Source: Paramicrobacterium sp051513965 (lineage in GTDB: Bacteria > Actinomycetota > Actinomycetes > Actinomycetales > Microbacteriaceae). From it: a DNA stretch of 64,000 nt. The notes beneath the pieces were generated by a model. It was not told the DNA's origin. It saw nothing but the letters and a program-made list of their open reading frames with translations, and did not search any database. Below, one piece after another: positions 8,502-17,366 of the stretch. The stretch is taken from positions 3,106,541-3,170,540 of the forward strand of contig NZ_CP195847.1 of assembly GCF_051513965.1 (NCBI RefSeq), written 5' to 3'. The position numbers and the translations under genes were made by a program. Position 1 is the stretch's first letter; every line of letters starts with the position of its first letter.

Positions 8502-10646
8502 TTACGCCGAGCCGCTTCGGATTGCTGAACGGGCGAAAAACGCCATGAAGCGCGCGGTCGCCTTGAGTCTGCGGGCGCGAGTGAATCCGATGCCTCGGAT
8601 GCTGGAGGTCATGCGTGTGAGGTCTCCCGTGCCGATTCTCATATTTGTCGTGATGGCGGGCACGGTGTCGTTGTCGGGGACGACGATCGCTGTGAGATTC
8701 GTGAGGTCGCGAAGCAGTCGCCAGGGTGTTCGTTTCGTGATGGTCTTCGTGCCGGTGAGAGTCCACGGTGATCCGGTGTCGTCGTGGAAGGTGAGTTTGT
8801 AGCGCATCGCTTCGCCGCCGTGATCGGGAAACAGCGCGAGCGTTCCCGACGCGAATGCTGCTTCCACGACGTCGTCCACGTCGATCGATCCCTGAACCGT
8901 CAGTATGTGCTCGGGATCGGTGAGGAAGGCGTCGATGCTGGGAGTCGAAATCGCCAGGCGCATGGTGATGCGTGTGTCACTATTGCTCGTGGTAGTCATG
9001 CGTTCGCGGAAGCTGATGCCGCCTCCGCTGGTGGTGTTCTTGAGTTCAGCGGAGAATGAGGCTGCTGCGTCCTCTGGTACCGGTGTGGGAGTCATGGTGG
9101 TCCATTCGGGTGCTTGCCAGTGCTGTTTGCCGTCACCGCGGATGATCGTTTCGATGGACCGTTCGGCGGCGGCGAGGATGGTGGCGGAGGGGTTGACCCC
9201 GGTGGAGGAAGGAAGCGTGGACCCGTCCATGACGAACAGGCCGGGATGTCCGTGGACTTCTCCGAGATCGTTGACGACGCCGGAGGTGGCGTCTTTGCCT
9301 GCGGGTACGCCTCCGAGGGGGTGGACGGTGGTGGTCTTTCGGAGGACTGACCACGTGAAGGGGTGCGCCAGGCGTGCATCGAGGAGTCGGGCGAGGAGTG
9401 GTCCGATGCGCCGTTGGGATTTGTAGAGGTTGGCTTGCCAACGGTTCCGCCATGCCAGGGAGGCGCGTCCTGAGTTATCAAGTTTGAGGGTGCCCTGTCC
9501 GGAGTCGTGGCCCATGGCTAGGACCGTGAACACTCGGTGGGGGTCGTGCGTGGCGAATCGCTTCCGCCACCAGTGTCGTGCGCGCTGCCCGGGAACGATC
9601 GCGTCGAAGAGCTGATGCAGCACGACGGGGAACGCACCGTCTTGCACCTGGTACCAGACCGAGCCACGCCCTTCGGGGACGTCGAGCACCGTGTTGGTGG
9701 TGATGGTGGGGCCAGTGGTCATGTCGCCCTGGGCCTTGCGTAGTCGGGCGAGGGTGAGGAAGTCGCCGTTGCCTGAGAAGCCGTGGCCGAGCAGTGAGGA
9801 AAGGTGCGGCAGGGTGTTGTCTACGTCGCGTGATCGCAGGAGCAGTTCAGTGCTGGCAACTGCCCCCGCGGCGAGGAAGACGCGGGGTGCTCTCCAGGTT
9901 TTTGGTGGGGCCGTCGGGTCGCTTGGGGATCGTGTGGTGACGAGGTAGCCGTCGTCTCCGGAGGTGATCCGGATGGCTTCGGCGTCGGTGACGCTGCGGG
10001 CTCCGTGTGCTTCGGCGGCGGCGAGATAGGTGACATCGAGGGAGTTCTTGGCTCCTTGATTGCAGCCGATGACGCAGTCGCCGACGAAGCTGCAAACCCG
10101 ACGCGGCACTCCATGTCTGTTCGGTCGCCACGTGCCTGGGTCACCAAAAGTGACAGCGAGGTTCGGCCGCACTGTTGCCTCCGGCCGGTCGCTCCCTGCC
10201 ATGAGCTGTTCGATGAGCGCCGTACGTGGCGGTGGTGCACTGGTACGGGGGTCATCGCTGACGGGGGTGACCTCGAGCATGTGCGCGGCAAGGTCGTAGT
10301 AGGGGTCAAGGGTCCCTCGCCGCAGGTGATCCGGCCACCGCGGATCCATGGCCGCGTCGGAAGGGCGGGCGAAGACGTTGGCGTAGGCGAGGGAGCCGCC
10401 CCCGTATCCTGCGGCCTGGACGGCGAACATGCCGCCCAGGCCGCGGATGTCGTATAGACCGTGGTCCACCGCCCATAACCATCGTCCTTCCAGCGCGGGG
10501 TCGCGGGGGAAGTCTCCGGGGTTCCAGCGCCGCCCGCGTTCGAGGATGAGGACCCGGTATCCGGCTTGGGCAAGGCGGGCGGCAGCGACTGCTCCGCCGA
10601 ACCCGCTGCCGATGACGATTGCGTCGGTGTCGTGGGTGCCGGACAC
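8502..10646 (-). CDS. GMC-family FAD oxidoreductase with extra C-terminal domain
   Basis: 714 residues from a GTG preceded by GAGAGGAG. The N-terminus has the FAD dinucleotide fold (AIVIGSGFGGAVAAARLAQAGYRV) and a GMC-type second signature (GYGGGSLAYANVFARP). The C-terminal part of the oxidase contains HPLGGV and GLFVMDGSTLPSSTGVNPSATI, as in cholesterol-oxidase-like enzymes. Residues from about 535 onward form an extra domain of about 180 residues (FSAELKNTTSGG to ARSAIRSGSA) that I do not recognise. It is last in a five-gene minus-strand cluster with TetR, MFS, NmrA-like and Dabb genes. The substrate is unknown; an alcohol or sterol-like compound is the family expectation. Confidence 0.8.
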   Translation of the reverse strand: MSGTHDTDAIVIGSGFGGAVAAARLAQAGYRVLILERGRRWNPGDFPRDPALEGRWLWAVDHGLYDIRGLGGMFAVQAAGYGGGSLAYANVFARPSDAAMDPRWPDHLRRGTLDPYYDLAAHMLEVTPVSDDPRTSAPPPRTALIEQLMAGSDRPEATVRPNLAVTFGDPGTWRPNRHGVPRRVCSFVGDCVIGCNQGAKNSLDVTYLAAAEAHGARSVTDAEAIRITSGDDGYLVTTRSPSDPTAPPKTWRAPRVFLAAGAVASTELLLRSRDVDNTLPHLSSLLGHGFSGNGDFLTLARLRKAQGDMTTGPTITTNTVLDVPEGRGSVWYQVQDGAFPVVLHQLFDAIVPGQRARHWWRKRFATHDPHRVFTVLAMGHDSGQGTLKLDNSGRASLAWRNRWQANLYKSQRRIGPLLARLLDARLAHPFTWSVLRKTTTVHPLGGVPAGKDATSGVVNDLGEVHGHPGLFVMDGSTLPSSTGVNPSATILAAAERSIETIIRGDGKQHWQAPEWTTMTPTPVPEDAAASFSAELKNTTSGGGISFRERMTTTSNSDTRITMRLAISTPSIDAFLTDPEHILTVQGSIDVDDVVEAAFASGTLALFPDHGGEAMRYKLTFHDDTGSPWTLTGTKTITKRTPWRLLRDLTNLTAIVVPDNDTVPAITTNMRIGTGDLTRMTSSIRGIGFTRARRLKATARFMAFFARSAIRSGSA

Positions 10647-10697
10647 GATTTCTCCTCTCGAGGGTGATGGGCGCTGCGGCGTGTGTGGCGACTGGTG

Positions 10698-11117
10698 TCA
10701 GAGCCGTTCGGTGACTCCGCTGCCTCGGTAATCGTCGATGGCATCAACCAGGCCCAGGATGTCGGGGTGGGCGTCGAAGCGGCGGCGGTGGATGTCGGCG
10801 ATCTTCGCGCCGATCTCGGGGTCGGGGTCGTCGGTGATGTCGATCGAGTGGAATCGATCGACTAACGGCAGGCCGATACGGTCGACCTCGAGGTGGGCGG
10901 GGTGGTTCATCATTGCTTCGTACGCGGCGAGGTCGGCGATCTGGGAGACCGCAGCAAAGTCGAAGGTGTCTCCGTAGTCCCGGCCGAACACACCGGCTGT
11001 GGCTCCGGTCTCGGAGCCCATCTGGGCGCTGGCAGCGGCCATGCGTTGTAGCGCTGCACCAACTTGCTCTTCGGAGACGTCGGGGCGAATGGACATGCGA
11101 ACAATGTGAGTGATCAT
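10698..11117 (-). CDS. Dabb (stress-responsive alpha/beta barrel) domain protein
   Basis: 139 residues starting MITHIVRMSIRPDVSEEQV. A longer frame exists upstream, but the sequence before this ATG is low-complexity Ser/Thr/Pro and not conserved-looking. The pattern of a small ferredoxin-like barrel with SQIADLAAYEAMMNHPAHLEVD matches the Dabb family, often dimeric and found beside oxidoreductases and monooxygenases in secondary or xenobiotic metabolism. It lies between the NmrA-like and GMC genes, with 28 and 51 bp gaps, so it is probably co-transcribed with them. The catalytic role is unknown. Confidence 0.7.
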   Translation of the reverse strand: MITHIVRMSIRPDVSEEQVGAALQRMAAASAQMGSETGATAGVFGRDYGDTFDFAAVSQIADLAAYEAMMNHPAHLEVDRIGLPLVDRFHSIDITDDPDPEIGAKIADIHRRRFDAHPDILGLVDAIDDYRGSGVTERL

Positions 11118-11145
11118 GAAGGTCAGCCTTTCTGGGTGGTGAGGT

Positions 11146-12000
11146 TTACTGGCGGGTGAAGGCGGCTGCGTAGTCGCGGGCGAAGTCGTCGACGTCACGG
11201 GCAGGACGTCCGGTCAGATCCGCGATGGTCGTGGTGACACTTGAAGCCTCACCGCGCGAATAGTGGGCGTAGTCTTCGACCAGCCCTTCGAGCTGCCACT
11301 GCGGGACGTAGTTCTCTAGCGCGGCCGTGAAATGCTCGGGAGGGAGATCCTGGAACGCGATGGTGTTGCCTGTGGCAGCGTTCAGCGCGTCGGCGATCTC
11401 GGAGTGGGTGATCGCCCGAGGTCCGGTCAGCGTGTAGGTCTCTTTGTCGTGGTCGTTGCTTGTGAGAACGGCTGCTGCTGCATCGGCGATATCGCGGGTG
11501 TCGATTGCGCTGACCGCCGCGGTTCCGATCGGGGCGGCGAGTGTGCCCTGTGCGATGGTGTCGGCGAACGCGAGGAGTGATTGCAGATACAGATTGGGGC
11601 GTAGCACGGTCGCGCTGATGTTCAAGCGTCGGATGTGCTCCTCGACCTGGGCGTGCCAGCGCAGGAATCTCACGGGAGAGCTCCGTGTTGCGCCGTACTG
11701 GGACAGCACTACCGCGCGGGCGATGCCCGCCTGCGCCGCCAAGTCGAGAAATCTGATCTGGAGCTCGGCGGCGTCCTCCGTCGATGGCGAGTTGAGGAAG
11801 ACCGCGTCGACGCCGTTGAGCGCTGTGGTGATCGAGTCCGGATCATGCAGGTCGGCAACGACCGTCTGTGCGCCGGTCAGGGTGTAGTCGGGGTTCCTGG
11901 TCATTGCTCGCACTTGTGCGCCGGAGTCGCGCAGGGCGGGGACGAGGGCTGCGCCGACGGTGCCGGTTGCACCAGTTACGAGGATCGTGAGGTTGCTCAT
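11146..12000 (-). CDS. NmrA-like NAD(P)-binding protein (atypical SDR)
   Basis: 284 residues with an N-terminal Rossmann motif TILVTGATGTVGAALVPAL, then DAVFLNSPS and AVVLSQYGATRSSP. The later segments TVLRPNLYLQSLLAF and YTLTGPRAITHSEIADAL are typical of NmrA/HSCARG-type proteins, which bind NAD(P) and act as redox sensors or quinone reductases. The classical SDR Tyr-x3-Lys pair is not evident. It lies 30 bp after the MFS gene on the same strand and is probably part of the TetR-controlled operon. Confidence 0.8.
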   Translation of the reverse strand: MSNLTILVTGATGTVGAALVPALRDSGAQVRAMTRNPDYTLTGAQTVVADLHDPDSITTALNGVDAVFLNSPSTEDAAELQIRFLDLAAQAGIARAVVLSQYGATRSSPVRFLRWHAQVEEHIRRLNISATVLRPNLYLQSLLAFADTIAQGTLAAPIGTAAVSAIDTRDIADAAAAVLTSNDHDKETYTLTGPRAITHSEIADALNAATGNTIAFQDLPPEHFTAALENYVPQWQLEGLVEDYAHYSRGEASSVTTTIADLTGRPARDVDDFARDYAAAFTRQ

Positions 12001-12030
12001 GTCGGGTTCTCTCTTTCGTGTTCTTGAGTG

Positions 12031-13434
12031 TCAGTGGGTTGTCGTAGAAGTGCGGCGTGTGGTGAGGGCGCTGACGCCCGAGATGGCGATGGCAGCGGCT
12101 ACGAGCGTCGCTGCGCCGATGAACGCCGCGGTGAAGCTCATCTCCCCGGCACTCCCTGCGGTCAGGGCGATCCCGGCAAGGACCGCGAGCCCGATTGCGC
12201 CGCCGAGGGATTGGGCGGCATTGACCACGCCGCTCAGTAGCCCTGACTCGCCTTCGGCGCTGTCACGGACCGCCATCGTCATACCTGTCACGATGCCGAG
12301 ACCGAGACCCAGACCGAGGAGGATGAACGCACCGATGTGCTGCCAGGTGAAGGAGGTCGCCGGGTTGAGCGCGATCCACACGAACCCGGCCAGGAGCGCC
12401 GTCAGCGATGTCGGTAGTGCCCGTTCGAGACCAATTGTTTTACTCAGCACGGGTGCCAGCACACTGCCCACGATGAGCATCACCGCGATCGGCACCTGAG
12501 CGAGTCCCGTCTCCAGCGCGCCCATGCCGAGGACGCCCTGCTGGTAGAGCGGCAGGAAGAAGAACACGCTGGTCAGGGTGCCGCCCAGCAGCATCATCAC
12601 CGCGGACGCGGTAGACACCGGAATACGGCGGAAAACGCTCAACGGAACAAGCGGATGCGGTGACTTTCGCTCTACCGTGATGAACACCAGAAGGGCTGCC
12701 AGTCCTGCCGCCAGGGCGATGAGTGTGATCGGGCTGGTCCAGCCGACCTCTGCGGCGTTGACTGAGCCGAGGGCAAGCGCGGTAATTGCGGCGGTGATGC
12801 TCAGCGCGCCCGCGACATCGAAGCGGCCAGCCTTCCCAGGAATCGGCGGAATTGTCTTCCACACCATCGCCATGGCGATGAGACCAAGAGGTACCGGAAC
12901 CCAGAACACCGATTGCCAGCCAAGCGCCTCGGTGAGCATACCGCCGGCGAAGACGCCGATGAGGCTTCCAGCAGCGGTGACCGCACCCCAGACACCGAGT
13001 GCCCGGGTTCGGTCGGTAGCCGTGGTGTAGATCACCAATACCAACGCGAGCGCCGCGGGAATGGTCATTGCCGCGCCCACACCTTGACCGATGCGCCCAA
13101 CGATGAGCATGGGGCCGCTGAGCGCCAGCGCACACAAAGCTGATGCTGCGACATAGACCGACATGCCGATCAAGAACATCCGTCGCGCTCCGAGAACATC
13201 GGCCAAACGACCACCGAGCAGCACGAGACCCGCGACGGCGATGAGATAGCTGTTGGCGATGATCGCCAGCTCTGCCGATGTCAGGCCTAGGCCCTCTCGG
13301 ATGGTTTGGGCAGCGAGGTTCACCATTGCGCCGTCGAGCACGATGAGGAACATCGATGAAGCCAGAACTGCCAGTGCTGAGCCGCGAGGGATCCGCAGCC
13401 CGGTCAAAGATGGATGGATAGTCGTAGTCATCAT
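12031..13434 (-). CDS. MFS efflux transporter, DHA2-like (14 helices)
   Basis: 467-residue membrane protein. The N-terminal helix carries LIVLDGAMVNLAAQTI, and the next has ANSYLIAVAGLVLLGGRLADVLGARRMF, the motif A region (GGRLADxxGxRR) of the major facilitator superfamily. About fourteen hydrophobic segments are visible, as in EmrB/QacA-type drug exporters. It is the first gene after the regulator, and an inverted repeat of the TetR operator type sits 6 bp before its start. Likely a proton-driven exporter whose expression is released by the TetR ligand; substrate unknown. Confidence 0.85.
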   Translation of the reverse strand: MMTTTIHPSLTGLRIPRGSALAVLASSMFLIVLDGAMVNLAAQTIREGLGLTSAELAIIANSYLIAVAGLVLLGGRLADVLGARRMFLIGMSVYVAASALCALALSGPMLIVGRIGQGVGAAMTIPAALALVLVIYTTATDRTRALGVWGAVTAAGSLIGVFAGGMLTEALGWQSVFWVPVPLGLIAMAMVWKTIPPIPGKAGRFDVAGALSITAAITALALGSVNAAEVGWTSPITLIALAAGLAALLVFITVERKSPHPLVPLSVFRRIPVSTASAVMMLLGGTLTSVFFFLPLYQQGVLGMGALETGLAQVPIAVMLIVGSVLAPVLSKTIGLERALPTSLTALLAGFVWIALNPATSFTWQHIGAFILLGLGLGLGIVTGMTMAVRDSAEGESGLLSGVVNAAQSLGGAIGLAVLAGIALTAGSAGEMSFTAAFIGAATLVAAAIAISGVSALTTRRTSTTTH

Positions 13435-13439
13435 TTCCT

Positions 13440-13455
13440 TAGTGAGTGGTCACTA
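13440..13455. promoter_or_regulatory. Inverted repeat before the MFS operon (candidate TetR operator 1)
   Basis: TAGTGAGTGGTCACTA: perfect 6-bp arms TAGTGA/TCACTA with a 4-bp spacer. The same arms and spacing occur before the tetR gene at 14061-14076, which is why both are assigned to this regulator. The site overlaps the expected ribosome-binding region of the MFS gene, so repression could act at transcription start or elongation. Confidence 0.75.
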
Positions 13456-13502
13456 CCGAGGGATCAAAAAAAGAGAGGCCGCCCGGTCGGGGGCGCGAAC
13501 CG

Positions 13503-14054
13503 TCACGACCCCGAGGCCAGAAATCGGGCCGCCCACGTATCCTCTGCCGCGCGGGCGGGGAGATCCATGGCTGTGGCGACCATGTAGAGCATGCCTGCGG
13601 CGAAGAAGTCGTGAGAGGCGTCCTCGCCGACGCCGGGGAGGGCTTCCATTCGCTCGAACACCTCTCGCGTCCAGTCGCGCATGAGATCACGGATCATCGC
13701 GTCATCGGATGCGGCATAGCCCTGCAGGAGCATGAACATGATCTCCCGTTCTTCCATGAGCTCTCCCCACGCGTCCGACATTGCATAGAGCGGCTCGCCA
13801 GAGGCGGATTCGCCTGCCGCGAGCATGGTCGCCTCGATCTGCTGAAACACCCGCTGCAGCACGGCTACGAATAGCTCGTGCTTCGTCGAGAAGATGCGGA
13901 AGATGTTCGGTTGCGAGATACCCACTTCGCGAGCGATGCTCATGGTCGACCCGCCGTGCAGCCCCTTGTGGCTGAACTCGAGCAGTGCCGCTTCAAGGAT
14001 CTGCTCGCGGCGCTCCTCCATGGGAACGCGGTGGGTCGGACGCTGTGTTTCCAT
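13503..14054 (-). CDS. TetR-family transcriptional repressor
   Basis: 183 residues. The N-terminal TetR DNA-binding domain (about 14-60) reads REQILEAALLEFSHKGLHGGSTMSIAREVGISQPNIFRIFSTKHELF, with the expected helix-turn-helix. The C-terminal helical part would bind a ligand. It is 68 bp upstream of the MFS gene on the same strand. Matching inverted repeats precede both this gene and the MFS gene, so autoregulation plus control of the MFS-NmrA-Dabb-GMC operon is the simplest model. Confidence 0.9.
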   Translation of the reverse strand: METQRPTHRVPMEERREQILEAALLEFSHKGLHGGSTMSIAREVGISQPNIFRIFSTKHELFVAVLQRVFQQIEATMLAAGESASGEPLYAMSDAWGELMEEREIMFMLLQGYAASDDAMIRDLMRDWTREVFERMEALPGVGEDASHDFFAAGMLYMVATAMDLPARAAEDTWAARFLASGS

Positions 14055-14060
14055 ATTTGA

Positions 14061-14076
14061 TAGTGAACACTCACTA
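14061..14076. promoter_or_regulatory. Inverted repeat before tetR (candidate TetR operator 2)
   Basis: TAGTGAACACTCACTA: the arms TAGTGA/TCACTA are identical to those of the site at 13440-13455, with a different 4-bp spacer. It ends 7 bp before the tetR start codon. Conserved arms with a free spacer are what a dimeric TetR operator looks like. Confidence 0.75.
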
Positions 14077-14360
14077 CGTCTTCCTTGTCAAATCCTCGTC
14101 CAGCATCTGTTTCTCAGATTGGAGTGACCGCAGGGATACGTGTCGGTCTTGACTGCGTTCAACGAACGCGAGGGAGATCCTCGTGACGTTCGCCAGACGT
14201 TCAGACACTCGTGGTCACCCTTCGCGAGCGTCGTGAATCGCGCCCGGCTCCCCGTCAGGTCTCGATGGGATGGTGCACGCGCCGTCTGCGCAGTCGGCTT
14301 CCTGGACATTCGACTCCGACGATGTTGGTTCGGCTGAGAGGAAGACGAGCGGGTCGCGGC
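14077..14360. other. Gap with no recognisable gene
   Basis: About 280 bp between the tetR operator and the DsbA-like gene. Short frames exist on both strands (for example 14140-14337 plus), but they are rich in Arg and Trp, have no convincing start signal and match no family I know. It probably holds the tetR promoter and the tail of the leftward DsbA-like transcript. Confidence 0.4.
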
Positions 14361-15005
14361 TCATGCGTTCGCCGCCTTCTGTAGAGCGTCGAGGTGGGTC
14401 TCGACGGGCTGCGCTCCGGAGATGCCCCACGTGCCGTTGAACACGTAGAGTGGTACGCCGCTCGCGCCGAGCGCTCGGAGCCGTTCGGTGTCTCGATCGA
14501 CGGCGTTGTGGTGTCGGCGGTCGGTGAGCGCTCCTCGTACGGAGTCCGGGTCGAGGCCAGCGTCTTGGGCGAGACCGACGAGCTCCTCGATATCGCCGAT
14601 ATGCCGTCCCTCGGTGAAGTAGGCAGCGAACAGCCGGTGCGTGAGTGCAGCGCGGTCACCGGTGGTGTCGGCGTGGTGGAGGAGTTCGAGTGCGAGGTGA
14701 GAGTTCGTCGGGCGGGTGAGGTCGGGGCGATAGCTGACGCCCTCTGCGCGGGCGAGCTCTGAGAGCTGGGCGTTGACCGCGTTGATGCGTTCGCGGTTCG
14801 CCCCCGCGTGTTGCGCGATCTGCTGCTCCTTATCGATCTCGATAGGGGCATCCGGGCGGAGCTCAAAGGACCTGTAGGTCACCTCAACTCTGCCCTCGAA
14901 CAGAGTGACAGCTTTCTCGAACCGGGGGTGGGCGATGAAGCACCACACGCACTGAGGGTCGGACCAGATTTCGACGTGCACGGGCATTGCAACTGCGGTT
15001 GTCAT
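14361..15005 (-). CDS. DsbA-family oxidoreductase, FrnE-like
   Basis: 214 residues with a thioredoxin-like fold: VEIWSDPQCVWCFIAHPRFEKAV carries a CxxC active site (CVWC) near residue 19. A helical insertion contains HAGANRERINAVNAQL, and the C-terminal GVPLYVFNGTWGISGAQP holds the cis-proline loop (ASGVPL). This is the FrnE/2-hydroxychromene-2-carboxylate isomerase branch, cytoplasmic (no signal peptide). FrnE proteins are disulfide isomerases or have isomerase roles. It is 27 bp downstream of an MFS gene and likely co-transcribed. Confidence 0.85.
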   Translation of the reverse strand: MTTAVAMPVHVEIWSDPQCVWCFIAHPRFEKAVTLFEGRVEVTYRSFELRPDAPIEIDKEQQIAQHAGANRERINAVNAQLSELARAEGVSYRPDLTRPTNSHLALELLHHADTTGDRAALTHRLFAAYFTEGRHIGDIEELVGLAQDAGLDPDSVRGALTDRRHHNAVDRDTERLRALGASGVPLYVFNGTWGISGAQPVETHLDALQKAANA

Positions 15006-15032
15006 GAGTGGTTCCTTTCGTAAAGCGGGCGA

Positions 15033-16643
15033 TCAGTTCTCGTTCTGAGCGGTGAGAATCTCGGTGGTCTGTTCTGCCGAAGCATCGGTGCCCTCTGCGC
15101 GCCCTGCGGAGGTGTTCTTGGGCCCGCGGAAGAGAACGAAGATCACCAGGACGGCCATGACCGCGACGCCGACCCACATGGCCTGTTGCCATCCGGCGAC
15201 GAATGCTTCGTTTGCGGCGGCGAGGATCTGGTCGGCGTGCGCTCCAGCTTCTTGGCTGATCGCGGTGGCGTTGGCGATACCCTCGCGAGCGGTTGCCGCA
15301 AGTTCTTCGGGCACGCCGGTGAGTCGTCCTGCGATGGCGTTCTGGTACCCGGCGACGAGCAGGCCTCCGAGAAGCGCGATGCCGAGCGCCGCTCCGAGCT
15401 CACGCGTGAGGTCGTTCAAGGCTGATGCGACGCCTTGCTGTTCGCGGGGCAAGGATGAGGTGATCGCTTCGGTGGAGGGTGTCATGGCAAGGCCTGCGCC
15501 GAGGCCCATCGCGATCAGTCCGGGGAGCACGCTGAGGTAGCCGCCCTCGGCCGAGACAAGAGCTGCCATGAGCGCGAGGCCGATGGTGGCGATGGTGAGG
15601 CCGGTGACCATGGAGGCGCGGGCTCCAATTCGTGCGGCCAGGCGCGGTGCGAGACCGGAGGCGAGCATCATGAGGAGCGCCATGGGCATCATTGCGAGGG
15701 TGGAAAGGAGTCCGCTCCAGCCGAGTACGACCTGGAAGAACGGGTACAGCACGAGCAAGACACCGCCCTGCACGCCGAACAACACCAGCAGCAGCGTGGT
15801 GCCTGAGGAGAGGCCGCGGGTGCGGAAATGCCGGATGTCCAGCAGGGGGAACGGGGTGCGCAGTTCCCACAGGATGAACAGGGCGGTAGCGAGCACGGCC
15901 GCGACCAGCGGAATCAGCACGAGCGGGTCCGTCCACCCCAGGGAGGGGGCTTCGTGCAGGGCGAAGGTGAAGCCGACGGTCGCGACGATCGAGGTCAGGG
16001 TGCCGAGTGCGTCGAACCGTCCTGCTGCTCTCTCTCGCGAGTTGGGAATTGCGCGCGCACCGATCAGCGGCGCCGCGATGGTGAGCACGATAGGGAGGGC
16101 GAACAGCCACCGCCATGTCGCTACGTCGACGAGCAGCGCGGAGAGGTACATGCCGAGGATGCCACCGCCTCCGGCGACCGCGGTCCATATCCCGATCGCA
16201 CGGGACCGTTCCTTATCCGGGAAAGACGAGGTGATCACGGATAGCGTGACGGGCATGATTAGCGCCGCCCCGATCCCGCTGAGCAGGCGGGCCACCAGCA
16301 TGACCTCCATGACCGGGGCGACGGCTGCGGCAACATTCGCGACGCCGAAGACGACTAGGCCCACGATGAAGACGGGCTTGCGGCTCACGCGGTCGCCCAA
16401 CGCCCCGAGCGGGAGCAGGAGCGCTGCGAGTGTGAGGGTGTAAGTGTTGATGATCCACAGCACTTGCCCCTGTGAAGCATCGAACTCCGTGGCCAGCTGC
16501 GGTTGGGCGACGTTGAGGCCGGTCACCGAGGCGACGACGGCCATCAGTGCGATGCAGACGGCCCAGAGAATGGCCCGTCTGCGGCGAGGGTCGTCGATGA
16601 CGGGCGCAGCATCTGCTGCGTCCGCGTGTGTGATGGAAGCCAT
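15033..16643 (-). CDS. MFS transporter, DHA2 family
   Basis: 536 residues with about fourteen hydrophobic helices. The first two carry SVTGLNVAQPQLATEF and NTYTLTLAALLLPLGALGDRVSRKPVF (MFS motif A form LGALGDRxxRK). A later helix has GIWTAVAGGGGILGMYLSALLVD, the motif C-like region of drug/H+ antiporters. The ATG is preceded by AAAGGAA. It starts a two-gene unit with the DsbA-like gene. The C-terminal cytoplasmic tail is acidic. Likely a drug or toxic-metabolite exporter; substrate unknown. Confidence 0.85.
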   Translation of the reverse strand: MASITHADAADAAPVIDDPRRRRAILWAVCIALMAVVASVTGLNVAQPQLATEFDASQGQVLWIINTYTLTLAALLLPLGALGDRVSRKPVFIVGLVVFGVANVAAAVAPVMEVMLVARLLSGIGAALIMPVTLSVITSSFPDKERSRAIGIWTAVAGGGGILGMYLSALLVDVATWRWLFALPIVLTIAAPLIGARAIPNSRERAAGRFDALGTLTSIVATVGFTFALHEAPSLGWTDPLVLIPLVAAVLATALFILWELRTPFPLLDIRHFRTRGLSSGTTLLLVLFGVQGGVLLVLYPFFQVVLGWSGLLSTLAMMPMALLMMLASGLAPRLAARIGARASMVTGLTIATIGLALMAALVSAEGGYLSVLPGLIAMGLGAGLAMTPSTEAITSSLPREQQGVASALNDLTRELGAALGIALLGGLLVAGYQNAIAGRLTGVPEELAATAREGIANATAISQEAGAHADQILAAANEAFVAGWQQAMWVGVAVMAVLVIFVLFRGPKNTSAGRAEGTDASAEQTTEILTAQNEN

Positions 16644-16745
16644 AGGGTCGTGTTCCTTTCAAGGATGCGTGCCGCCTGCTGTGTGCGGGCAGCGTGAAGC
16701 AGCGCCAAGGTCGTGTGACCTGCGCAAGTAATTGAGAGCGGCGGG

Positions 16746-17366
16746 TTAGGCGGTTCGTTGGGCGCGGACGATCACGTCACGCAACTGCACCGGAGTGCCG
16801 CCAGGGTGCACAGTGCGGGTGTGTTCGTGCACGGTCTCGATCTGCCACTCCGGCGTATCGAACAGGCTGGTGATCGCTTCGGCTGTTGCTGACGCGTTCT
16901 CCGGATGCCGGTGGTGACCATCGTGCTGGTGGTCGTGGAGGTGCCCGACGATCAGGAGCGTGCCGCCCGGTGCGACCCAAGAAGAGATGCGTCGGTAGAA
17001 CGGGAGTTGCCCGATATCGGGGTGGGCGTAGCTCGTGACGACAAGATCCCACGTGCGCTCTGGTTCCCACCGCGAGAGATCCGTCTCGACCCATTCGATC
17101 GGCGTGTCTGCATCGGTAGCTGTTGCGCGGGCTTGTGCGGTTGTCAGCGCGGTGTGGGAGATGTCGGCGGCTGTGACCTGCCAGCCTTGTTCGGCAAGCC
17201 AGATCGCTTCGGCCCCTGTTCCGCAGCCTGCGTCCAAGGCGGTGCCTGGGTGCAGGTGCGCGGTCTCGGTCGCCAGATAGGGGTTGACCGGGAGCTCGCG
17301 CACACCGCTTGATGTAGCGGGGCTCCAGTGGTTCTCCCAGTAGGTCTTGTCGAACTTGGCCATCAT
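16746..17366 (-). CDS. Class I SAM-dependent methyltransferase (TehB/UbiE-like fold)
   Basis: 206 residues from the ATG at 17364-17366, overlapping the stop of the upstream oxidoreductase; a second ATG follows directly. It begins MMAKFDKTYWENHW. The SAM-binding motif is TALDAGCGTGAEAIWLAEQGWQVTAADIS, followed by WDLVVTSYAHPDI and a glycine loop VAPGGTLLIVGH. A His-rich segment (HLHDHQHDGHHRHP) near residue 150 is unusual and might bind metal. Coupled translation with the FAD oxidoreductase suggests a shared detoxification pathway. The substrate is unknown. Confidence 0.85.
   Translation of the reverse strand: MMAKFDKTYWENHWSPATSSGVRELPVNPYLATETAHLHPGTALDAGCGTGAEAIWLAEQGWQVTAADISHTALTTAQARATATDADTPIEWVETDLSRWEPERTWDLVVTSYAHPDIGQLPFYRRISSWVAPGGTLLIVGHLHDHQHDGHHRHPENASATAEAITSLFDTPEWQIETVHEHTRTVHPGGTPVQLRDVIVRAQRTA

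Noticed and set aside
14088..14309. 73-residue minus-strand frame between tetR and the DsbA-like gene
   Set aside because: Arg/Thr-rich, no family match and no start signal; likely chance.
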